Assembly: GCA_905221605.1 (NCBI GenBank)
Contig: CAJNDS010000044.1
Span: 1-43,500, forward strand
Direction: 5' to 3'
DNA from: Symbiodinium natans
Lineage: Eukaryota > Sar > Dinophyceae > Suessiales > Symbiodiniaceae
Length of the DNA stretch: 43,500 bases
The notes beneath the pieces are model-generated. The model was given only the letters and a program-made list of their open reading frames with translations. It did no database searches and had not been told where the DNA came from. Shown piece by piece: positions 25,701 to 32,000 of the stretch. Within the stretch, counting starts at the first letter, position 1, and each line of letters starts with the position of its first letter. The translations under genes were made by a program, and so were the position numbers.

Positions 25701-26804
25701 AGCGGATTCAGTCCAAGCTTGGACCCGACGATATACCGCAGGAAGACCTCCAAGGGTCTGACGCTGGTCCTCTTTTATGTTGACGATTTGTTAATCTACT
25801 CTGAGGACCCCTCCGAAGGGAAGAAGGTTTTCGAAGATCTACAGAAACGCTACAAGCTGAAACTGACTGGTGAGCTTCATGAGAATTGTGCGGGAGAAGT
25901 ATCCTTTCTAGGACGGCGAATCTTCAGGAATAAGGGAGAGAAGCGAGTCTATTTTGGACTGGACGCTAAGTATTTGGATTCCTGCTGTGAAGAGTATGGG
26001 ATAACCAAACCGAACCCCAAGCTTCCGTCATTGGAGAAGCGCTACTCTGACCTCATTAAGAAAGGCCAAACCGAAAAGATCAGTCCAGCTGCTCACGAGA
26101 AGTACCGTAGGACCTTAGGGCGTCTAGCATGGGCTGCCCTCTCCAGACCAGATTTGCAGTTCTGCTGCGGATTTTTGGGGCGTCATCAGTCGGCCCCTGA
26201 CGAGGCAGCTGAAACATGCATGAGGGATGTTCTCAAATGGGTCAAAGGTCTTCCGCATAAGGTTCAGGTGTTTCCGTCGACTCGGGAGATCCTGGAAGAC
26301 GATGCGGATCCCCAAGCGGTATCGTGCTTTACGGACGCAAGCTGGAGCCTGAATTCTGTTAGTGGTGGTGTGATTACTTGGGAAAACTGCTGTTTAAAGA
26401 CGTTCAGCAGGAAGCAGTCCACCACAGCCCTTTCGAGCGCCGAGAGTGAGCTTGCGGCGCTTACTGAGATAGCCAGGGAAGGTTTGTACATTGCTCTCTT
26501 GACGGAGACCATCTTGGAGGGCATCCCGAAGGACCGGGAAACGGGGTACTACCTTCTTAAGGGGTATTCGGACTCTGAAAGCGCCGTGTCCATTTCCAAA
26601 ATGGGGACATTGTTGAGGAAGGTCCGCCATATTGAGTTAAGAGCCGCTTTTCTCCAAGAACTTGTCCAGCTTGGAAGATTCACGATTGAGCACATACCAG
26701 GTGCTGTCAACCCGGCAGATGCTCTAACAAAAAGCCCAACTAACGACAGTTTGGTCAGCTTGTGCGAGGCTTGTGGCCTTGCTAAGGATTTTCCGTTTGT
26801 GTAG
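19761..26804 (+). CDS. pol: Element 2 pol: protease, integrase, reverse transcriptase, RNase H
   Basis: The frame is open from 19761 (Lys/Gly-rich end of Gag, NPDKGKGDHGK) and uninterrupted to 26804. Numbering from 19983: protease Asp85 (LVDSGATCHIVS); a linker with GCTTG-rich DNA and an overprinted ORF (21223-22932); a hydrophobic segment at ~1089-1119 (VMAIVAVLGFCSLLGGLVFW); an integrase finger HHRAQGH...CDSC; a core with Asp1348, Asp1404 and Glu1444; copia RT with CDVSVAFMHA (Asp1840) and FYVDDLL (Asp1934); and RNase H with FTDASW (~2118) and SSAESEL (~2153). The last eight codons and the stop lie in the 5' LTR of element 3, so the present C-terminus is artificial. The original frame continues at 34914. 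Confidence 0.9.
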   Translation, partial: NPDKGKGDHGKDRKKPKDKGKGDRNPKGGGTPKGGGTPRGGGTPRSEHGDKSPKGRGKGKEKSKKKKGKGKGRYLGEPESEADSGEATLMALGFSGVREASAEPSLPPRVLNAPEEVKPVGTVVGDSMGALGSKFSQRGNLSQMCSHLGVSPRDVWLVDSGATCHIVSNQFISGFRVVKTHDKAASLFNASGGSIDVSSVVDIEVYFGDVLLRLGEVLVADVGFNVLSPWCGAELGWKTYLSKTGSRMYKGNKKSIKLVGHNRAWWAFSGGKKSKASSKKGAEGPKDMELDSLKDTVVPGSEVPIPSGQRTAPRSILKKGGKSLHKVDELDDEQCGRHALSSTPFSFLLRGFRSEIFNPESPLGKPKVPSSCPESPQEELVFEKNLRKQHDMCGLTLIRKQHDMFGLNLRLIFELGLNCLSMLLWNLGNIHALELALRGCVMFFMGCFSLMQGIGAPFGGARRNRSGALSVLVLVAFCFCCSESNTLHDGWLPNLWACDRGPSWWRGEFFANGGPVAGGGDGSGANWRERGSISGFLGGSSFPSSGSGGAFAYRLRELGALAPHCGGPRGDWRFRCAEDYSGRHHAATIHSGTTPDGLASCFAFRYEEEDCRGCRAWGPFVPRASGTNAPAFPCLWAPSRPECHLRFPRHGRDHRRGLCGAASGVSGDYSPDLWWVCNFGSSQRICSPDSVALGASAVSGRSTSTTGTSRTCARRRSPSQKISGGGHLHCGSRLGCRRAPPSSSPRQRPLRMGAEAPRRPVSHGQAGRRYQGRWRAQRSPRARMRHKRNRVSSAAPHLLARLYQCKGGGTPVVGPSRAASLRGTALYAVSRRTCRVGRAHYEFEASNGCCITVEGGQQCPQGRARFAQEVEAEGPCWSWWVYIRRFELHLHFGRRRSPWRRPRRGAEILLEVPGGQYLSPRGPLPPYARDGTTTDGEASRNGWSRPSSSTNGSGNFGCNSGPPRRRGYAPGATFSGFNSPTWGFHRPPSSWSWTDGHGALVRSSAAATGGKGDATSRSGALHANGSRIGSPIFQQLGQCPQLRCGGGCRKRDEQEGMKGIWSRGPGLECIIAFFCVRDGVLDYADAAHRISFREENKDVSAWFRFLETHVKHELFELALPLGVLELELACARNPFETHQIPNLNFNPNRTTASLYRNGLGPGLDVMAIVAVLGFCSLLGGLVFWGFHILFVEFKRCSVGEKDRKVFRVRPRRKGCSVRIFCGDHWVRVPSYKQFVLHRKAPKPQTRTRCMLSMLFCKACSVLGSVCAWLGVLDLVEKGNDESPPASSPLVCHLRMMHRGLPVPGQGTKAEPFDLEAPRGGEPGSSSSRVPEGVPSPSSPDYEPSEVSERPPKPPENPPEPPDSGEEGSFRIPLSSTALYHHRAQGHFPYDSNCDSCCSSKGRVPARRLRRRLQKENQTVGLDFFFFGKLRVLLMTHLGSRYTVSLPAPNLEDPQLLANINRVLREMGLVGKAVTFRMDQEGSIIALAERLSRSRNCPHSATIVDVVPGYRPQAKGSIERQVESVRQGFWAVWLDLERQIALKKFPGQDAELGKYQLPLGGLLWQACVFYVSRCYNLWSSGHGDSTTSIDLLHEEIVHRTRTLPFGCVVQAKVSKSKAHLAKYRGAKTVKAVYLGPVNARGGGIFATPFGSTEIDVFPTGRIVDGACEVGTVEGLAVAQSLVLDGKDPERPVLYEPEGVDDGNGPEDEVMEGGVGPLNEEDEEMIADDTYAPVSAPAEEGEAGILPDEGENMEDMEIDWLTNHLLESLYRGPDLRATSQEVADSFTLKFGGSRVKCQVPRNAVSETSGEQLDPSLLYASMKLELEELESFGVGKVISEDEARKSARESGRRVLTSRWVNAVKRKGLYRSRLVVRDYASMGGTTLSEGIYSPTTSLEGLRLLLALLCRRGSVLSCDVSVAFMHAAVSRPEYVELPSNVSIADSKIPQKAGNKKVYLRLHKAMNGLRSAPLSWYKELSSHLEESGFSPSLDPTIYRRKTSKGLTLVLFYVDDLLIYSEDPSEGKKVFEDLQKRYKLKLTGELHENCAGEVSFLGRRIFRNKGEKRVYFGLDAKYLDSCCEEYGITKPNPKLPSLEKRYSDLIKKGQTEKISPAAHEKYRRTLGRLAWAALSRPDLQFCCGFLGRHQSAPDEAAETCMRDVLKWVKGLPHKVQVFPSTREILEDDADPQAVSCFTDASWSLNSVSGGVITWENCCLKTFSRKQSTTALSSAESELAALTEIAREGLYIALLTETILEGIPKDRETGYYLLKGYSDSESAVSISKMGTLLRKVRHIELRAAFLQELVQLGRFTIEHIPGAVNPADALTKSPTNDSLVSLCEACGLAKDFPFV
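21223..22932 (+). CDS. Overprinted 569-residue ORF between protease and integrase, element 2 (unknown)
   Basis: An ATG frame in the +1 register relative to pol. The product has ordinary composition: an acidic N-terminus (SFSPMVGPSLEEVTVQEPIGE), a helical middle (LHHALLFDMRRRIAEAAELG; RLHLLLQGKGLFEWGLRP), an Arg-rich block (SNARRAARDSRRRLKPKARA), a Ser/Asp-rich patch, a CLKC motif near residue 425 and a Pro-rich tail ending ETSKKG. The pol-frame reading of the same bases is Trp/Cys/Gly/Arg-rich and looks meaningless. GCTTG-rich spacers flank it on both sides. Possible readings are captured host coding sequence, an accessory ORF, or a segment excised from pol mRNA. No family recognised. Position and style match 10011-10883 in element 1. 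Confidence 0.55.
   Translation: MMGGSQTSGPAIEDPVGGEASFSPMVGPSLEEVTVQEPIGEKEVPSAASSGEVLFRPPDREVPSPTDSENWGHWRPIAADPVEIGDSDVPRITPVDTTQPPSIPGQRLTALHHALLFDMRRRIAEAAELGVHLYHEPLEPMPQLSHVYGPPADPSAIYDSLAMAGTIGEAYVAQHLGSPAITRQIFGGSATLVRPSEYAAPTPWHSVLPRFPEGPHPPQVLPEPVQEEGRRPKRFREVATSTVDQDLAAEERLHLLLQGKGLFEWGLRPHDVLSAMDRLGVVTKGAGGRNDRRERECAISAIGYLQRLLICLRAFISAKAGERPLLALHEPRLFEGPRFTRYRDERVAWGELTTSLRLRTDAALRSKEASNARRAARDSRRRLKPKARAGPGGSTSDDSSSTSISADEDLHGEGPEEALKFCLKCREDNISVQEALCLPTPETAPPPMVKQAGMGGRDPPAPPMVPETSAATPGHHDDGDMPLEPPSPASTAPPGDSIGRLLLGLGQTGTERSFVLPPPPPAVKAMPRPAPGPSMPTVPESGAPSSSSSANVPSFDAVVAAAKETSKKG
26775..26779. repeat. Target site duplication of element 3, left copy (GGCCT)
   Basis: GGCCT before the LTR at 26780 is repeated at 34909-34913 after the 3' LTR. 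Both lie within the element 2 pol frame. Confidence 0.95.
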
Positions 26805-26912
26805 AAGCCCACATTTTGTTGTACTAATTTGTGTTTTTACTTTGCTCCCTGAAGTTGAGCCCGATGAATCTTGAGTGACTCCGCAGGCCTTTGAGTGTTC
26901 AAAATGTTAGCA
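26780..26912 (+). repeat. Element 3 5' LTR (133 bp)
   Basis: TGCTAAGG ... TGTTAGCA. It is unusually short for copia. It contains TTTTTACTTTGCTCC. Its first 25 bases provide the last codons and the stop of the element 2 pol frame. No spliced-leader-like core is seen in this LTR. Confidence 0.97.
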
Positions 26913-26927
26913 TGGTAGCGGAGCGCC
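26913..26927 (+). other. Primer-binding site, element 3
   Basis: TGGTAGCGGAGCGCC immediately follows the LTR and is the cleanest copy of the site shared by all elements here. By analogy with other copia elements the primer is probably initiator-Met tRNA, subject to comparison with a dinoflagellate tRNA. Confidence 0.85.
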
Positions 26928-27327
26928 TGGCGGTCCTTCCTTTGGTCAGGGCTGTGAGGTGGCTCGTGCGGGACAGGACCCAATCCCGACACAGAGAGGT
27001 AGTGACAAGAACACGTGGGAACTTTGTTTGGGGTTTGTGTTCAGGGGCCCAGGCTTTGAACTTAGGTTCTGCCGTTCGGGTTTCTACAGATCCTTGTAAG
27101 CTGAGTTCGTAGTGTGCAGTTCCGGCGGCCGTGCCGAAGAGCCATAGTGTGTGGTGGAAGGCAAGCCCACCTTTTCCTCCGTGACCTTGCATCGGTGCAT
27201 TGTGCCATAGGATTGCGTGACAAGCAGCATACCCCTTGTTGTTTCCTTTCCACGAGATCCTTTGTTGGCGTGCAAAATTTGCAAGCTTGAGTCTTGAGGC
27301 GTTGCCGTACCTGTGACACTGAGTGAT
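26928..27327 (+). other. Element 3 untranslated leader
   Basis: 400 bp between primer site and gag ATG, without a convincing reading frame. This is where a packaging or dimerisation signal would be expected. No specific motif was identified. Confidence 0.6.
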
Positions 27328-29094
27328 ATGGCTGATGCTGATGATGACATCTCTGATCCAGAGTTGCAACCACATGCAACCCCTGGAGGTGCCACTGCGG
27401 GTCCTCAGGGACCGTTCCCGAATCCTTTCAGTCCTGTTGTAGGGTCACCGACAGCAGGTGGTGTGGATATGAGTCAGATGGTAGCGATGATGCAGCAAAT
27501 GATGATGACATCTGAGGCTGCAGCGCAAGCGGCTGCTGCCGCCGTGCAGGCAGTCCGTGGCGGGACTTCAGGCAATGCAGGTGCATCTAGTATGTCAGGC
27601 TTCAGTGACGCCAACAAAGTGTTAAGCAGGCCAGCCAACTTCGGTTCCACTGATCATGGCTTTGACCTGTCCCAATGGCAAGATTGGGCGCATAGTTTTC
27701 GCACTTGGCTTATCTTTGCCGATGGCAGATACGAGGAAGAGTTGGCCCATGTTGAGGCCCACCTTAGCACCACATACTCCCTGCAAGGCCTTCCGGCCGA
27801 TGTCCTTGATCGCTCGCGTCGCCTATACGCAATACTGGCCACCGTTCTTCATCACAAACCGAAGTCGATTCTAAAGCAAGTGCAGGAACGTTCTGGTTTC
27901 GAAGTATGGAGACAGTTAAACAACGTTTTCGCCCCGCGATCAAAAGTTCGTGCAATGGCTCTTTTAAATGCCGTGATGGCATATCCGGTATTTGAAAAGT
28001 CTAAGACCCTTCGGGAGCAGGTAGATGGGCTGGAGCGTGTTTGTGGAGAGTACGAACGCGTCAGTGGTCGTGCAATCGACCCCAACGTGATGCTTGGGAG
28101 CCTAATGAGGTGTCTCCCTCAGGCCATCCGTCAGCACGTGCAGCTGAGCATGACCGAAGAGTCCACCTATGAATCCGTCAGGTCTTACATCCTTGCTTAT
28201 GAGATCACCACCACGTCTTGGAGTGTGACCAAGGTTCACCAGAGTCTTGGCATCGTGGACCCTCCTGTCAATCCTGATGTCGTGCCAATGGAAGTGGATG
28301 CAGTTCAGAAGGGTAAGCGCAAAGGTGGTCGCGGAAACTCTAAAGGCAGGGGTAGCAGCAAGGGCAAGCCTAAGGGTGATGGAGGCAAGAATCCTAAAGG
28401 GAAACCTAAGGGCAAGGATAAAAAGGGAGGTGGCAAAGATGAGAAAGGCAAAGGCAAGGGCAAAGGCAAGGTCGACAAGTCGCAAATTGAGTGTTTCAAT
28501 TGCGGGCGCAAGGGCCACTATGCGCAGGAGTGCTGGAGATCTAAGGGTCAGTCCTCAGTGAATCAGGTCGTCGGCGCTGAGACATCCACGACTGTCACCT
28601 CGGTGGGTGGCTCTGCTTCGCAAGCCGCGACATCCTCCGCGGTGCCGTCGTCCAGCACTGCAGTCCCGGGCTCTGTGCGCCGTGTTGAAGTTGACCTTTG
28701 CCAGCTGGATGCAAGTGATGGGCATGTGCGCATGGTGCGTGATGGGCGCAACGATGAGTTTGTGCAGCTTGTTAGCGCTTTGCATGCCCGAGCCTCCAGG
28801 GCCATGGAGGTCTGTGCCATCTCAGGAAGTGCTCCTCTGCTGGGAGCCCATGCGGTTGCAAACTCTCCTCTTGGGTTCTCAGCCAGGACGCCCCAGGCGA
28901 AATTTTGTCCGTTTTCCAGGGAAAACCCGAGATTCCGCCCCAGGCGGAATTGTCCGTTTTCCAGGGAAAACCCGAGATTCCGCCCCAGGCGGAATTGTCC
29001 GTTTTCCAGGGAAAACCCGAGATTCGGCCTCCACCTGTTCAAGCGCCCGCGCAGCATTCCATGTGTCCTTCTTCGTGTGTGTGCTACGACATGA
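27328..29094 (+). CDS. gag: Element 3 Gag
   Basis: 588 codons from ATG 27328 (MADADDDISDPE). A Met/Gln/Ala-rich N-terminus precedes a UBN2-type capsid region (~residues 100-310, with FEVWRQLNNVFAPRSKVRAM and LREQVDGLERVCGEYERVSG). A Lys/Gly-rich basic stretch (~330-385) and a CCHC knuckle at Cys389, Cys392, His397, Cys402 (CFNCGRKGHYAQEC) follow. Downstream the frame runs through the 45-bp repeats, giving an Arg-rich tail (CPFSRENPRFRPRRN), and stops at 29094. Pol lies in the -1 register and is open from 28776, so the frames overlap by ~320 bp. Gag coats and packages the RNA. The tail after ~28880 may be bypassed when Pol is made. Confidence 0.9.
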   Translation: MADADDDISDPELQPHATPGGATAGPQGPFPNPFSPVVGSPTAGGVDMSQMVAMMQQMMMTSEAAAQAAAAAVQAVRGGTSGNAGASSMSGFSDANKVLSRPANFGSTDHGFDLSQWQDWAHSFRTWLIFADGRYEEELAHVEAHLSTTYSLQGLPADVLDRSRRLYAILATVLHHKPKSILKQVQERSGFEVWRQLNNVFAPRSKVRAMALLNAVMAYPVFEKSKTLREQVDGLERVCGEYERVSGRAIDPNVMLGSLMRCLPQAIRQHVQLSMTEESTYESVRSYILAYEITTTSWSVTKVHQSLGIVDPPVNPDVVPMEVDAVQKGKRKGGRGNSKGRGSSKGKPKGDGGKNPKGKPKGKDKKGGGKDEKGKGKGKGKVDKSQIECFNCGRKGHYAQECWRSKGQSSVNQVVGAETSTTVTSVGGSASQAATSSAVPSSSTAVPGSVRRVEVDLCQLDASDGHVRMVRDGRNDEFVQLVSALHARASRAMEVCAISGSAPLLGAHAVANSPLGFSARTPQAKFCPFSRENPRFRPRRNCPFSRENPRFRPRRNCPFSRENPRFGLHLFKRPRSIPCVLLRVCATT

Positions 29095-32000
29095 CATATA
29101 GTGATGATGATGCACACTGGTTGTCATGGGACGATGATACCCAGGAGCCTGTTCCACCAGGTGATGTGCGTGCCCTCCAGTGGCAAGGTGACCATGTGCT
29201 CCACCAGCAGGTGGAAATCGTGTTGGACTCAGGCGCTGACCACTCTTGCCTGCCTGAGTCCTATGCCAATGTGGGTCGCAAGGTTGCATCTTCCAACCAC
29301 TGGTACCGGGATGCTCAGGGAAACCCTTTGAAATCGCATGGCGTCCGTGAGGCCGTCCTTGAGCTCAGCGGTGCATCTGTGAAGGATCGCTGGCTCATTG
29401 CACCCGTGACGAGTCCCCTGTTGTCACTCAGCAAACTCTACCGTGTCGGGTGGAGTGTTGGCAGAGATCAAGACGACAATCTGGTGCTTGAACGCGATGG
29501 CATCAAGATTCCTGTGTACCTGAAGCAAAATTCCTTGTGTGTGCGTGGTGACATCCGTGTTGTGATGAGTGACCCCACCTGTGATGTGCGCGCTTTGCAG
29601 CTTCATGGTCCGTTCCTTGCACTCACCGAGAGGTTCCAGGTGTTGTCTGAAGGTGTGCATGCCAACCGATGCAACTCTTCGTGCTTTATCGACTGTGCTA
29701 CTGCTCTTGCAACGCATGATGTCAGGTTTCGTACGACGCTCATAAATGGGCCACAAGGTTGGAAGTTGCACGAGCTGAATGCAGAAGTGGCACGTCTTGA
29801 TGATCCTGAGAGTGCTTTGCCTCACCAAGGGATTGAAAGGTTGCATGAGATCATCACCATTGCCACTTCCGCCCGTGTGAACATGCTTGACCTGTTCCCT
29901 GAAGGGGACATCCCTGCCCCGGCACAGCCAGTGCCAGTGCGTGCTGAATCGGATGATGACGACCCAATGCTTCCTCTTGAAGGCCTCAACGAAGATCGTG
30001 ATGTGATTGAAGATCAGGGTGCAGGCATTGGACATGACGAAAATCAAGAGAGTGACGAGCAAAGAGCTGCAAATCCGAATGCTGAGTATGTTGTGGTTGA
30101 CGGCGTACGTCTGAGCATGGACTGCACTTTGGCCACCCTTAGGGCAGCATGTGTTACGCTTGGATTGGGCAAGAGCGGGGGAAAAGCAACGGTCCTCAAA
30201 CGCATTCAGGACCACCTTCGCCGGCATGAGCTTTTGGAAAGGCATCATGCAGAAGCCGACGACGGCGCAGCTGTGCCACGTGAGCAAGCGCCGGTTCGCA
30301 TGCCCACCGATGAGCAGAGGCGTGCTCATTCCTTGACACATGTTCCTTATGAAGCCTGGTGTCCGTTTTGTGTCCAGTTCCGTGCTCGCAGCGATCGACA
30401 TGAAAGGTCAGGTGGCAGTGAACGTACATGTTCCACGTTGTCCTTTGACTTTGCTTACACTGGTCGTCCGAAGGACCCCGCAAAGAAGCTTGTGTGCCTT
30501 GTTGTTGCTGACAGCCACACTGGATCTCGCAATGCGTGGGCCTTGCCCCGGAAAGGAGGCACTGAATCGATGCGCTATGCTACAGCCGAGCTCTGTCGCT
30601 ATCTCAATGTCTTGGGGCACAATGAAGTCACCTTGAAGAGTGACAATGAGCCGACATGTTTGGCGTTGAAGGCGGCAGTGAAGGCGTATCGCACCAAGCT
30701 TGGGTTGAAAACACACATAGAAGCCCCTGAGCCTGGAGACCACCAAAGCAATCCTGCTGAACAGGCCATCGAGTTCTTGCGCCAGTTGACATGCACCATC
30801 CTTGCTGAGTATGAAAAGGAGACAAAGACCGCAGTTGGATCTCTTGATCCCATCCATGGATGGGCCTGGCGGCACGCCGGATGGATGGCACACAGGTTCG
30901 TGAAGAGCCATGGGATAACCAGCTTTGAGTTGGTCACAGGTCGTCCGTACAACGGGAAGATCATATCCTTTGGTGAGACCTGCTTTGGTCGCATCCGCAG
31001 CAAAGTCAAGGGTCATCCTAGATGGGTTAGAATGCTGTGGCTGGGCAAGCTGACTGTGTCCGACGCACATGTCGGCGTGACGCCTGGAGGCTTCTTGGTC
31101 TCGTGCCGGTCAGTGAGAGGCATCCCCGAGCGTTTCAGTGATGAGCTTTGCACTGTGTTGCGAGATATGCCATACTCGCAAGCAGCTTTCCTCGCCGGCC
31201 ATGTTGGACAAGCACGTGCACAGCGTACACCTGCGGGTGATGACGGGCCAGCTGTCAACGCAGAGGTGGTGCCGCCCGAGGCACCTCCACCAGAGCAGCG
31301 GCTCCTGCCTGACGACGCAATGCTTTCCGAACTTGTTCCTCAATTGCCTCGTCCAAGCATTGCAGCGGGAACGCCAGAGCCCCCAACGCCTCACCAGGCG
31401 GGGATTGCCTCAGCTGATGCAGTCAATGAAGATGTCGCAATGCCAGAGCCAAGCCCTGCGGGTGTAGGGGCCAGCCCTAGTGGTTCTAGTTCCAGTGGGT
31501 CTAGTGGTTCTAATCAGGCTGGCCGTAGTCCTCCCGAGACCCCTGCCGATCATGTTGCGCCCGGAAGCAGTGAGCCTGCGCCTGTGCGAAAGAAGCTTCG
31601 TCTGATGGCAGTCACGAAAATTGGAGACCAGGAGTTTTATCATGTGGATGGCGAGTCACCTGATGAAGAGATCGAGGCGGATCTTGGTGACGGTGATCTT
31701 GAGATTGCTGATGATGGACAAGAGCAAACCCTTGACATGCCCCAATCCTTGATATTTCCTTTGGACCACGGTGAACCGGAACTTTCCGACGAAGAGTTGG
31801 CACGCATCGATCAGATCGCCATGAAGTACGAGCTGCAGCGGCTCGGGCGCATGAAAGTCTTGGCCCAAGTCGATGGTCCGATCCCGGGACACAGGACCCT
31901 GACCACGAAATTCGTGGTGACATGGCGTTTGAAATCGTTCGGGTGGATTCGACGTGCCCGCCTAGTAGCCCGAGAATACCACTTCCTGGACCCAGGACGC

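Noticed and set aside
26780-26804. True C-terminus of element 2 RNase H (DFPFV end)
   Set aside because: These codons are LTR sequence of element 3, and the same bases recur at 34776.
28900-28910. Classic slippery heptamer for -1 frameshifting
   Set aside because: In the gag register the candidates read G AAA TTT and G GAA AAC, which do not fit X XXY YYZ; I keep frameshifting as likely but the site unassigned.
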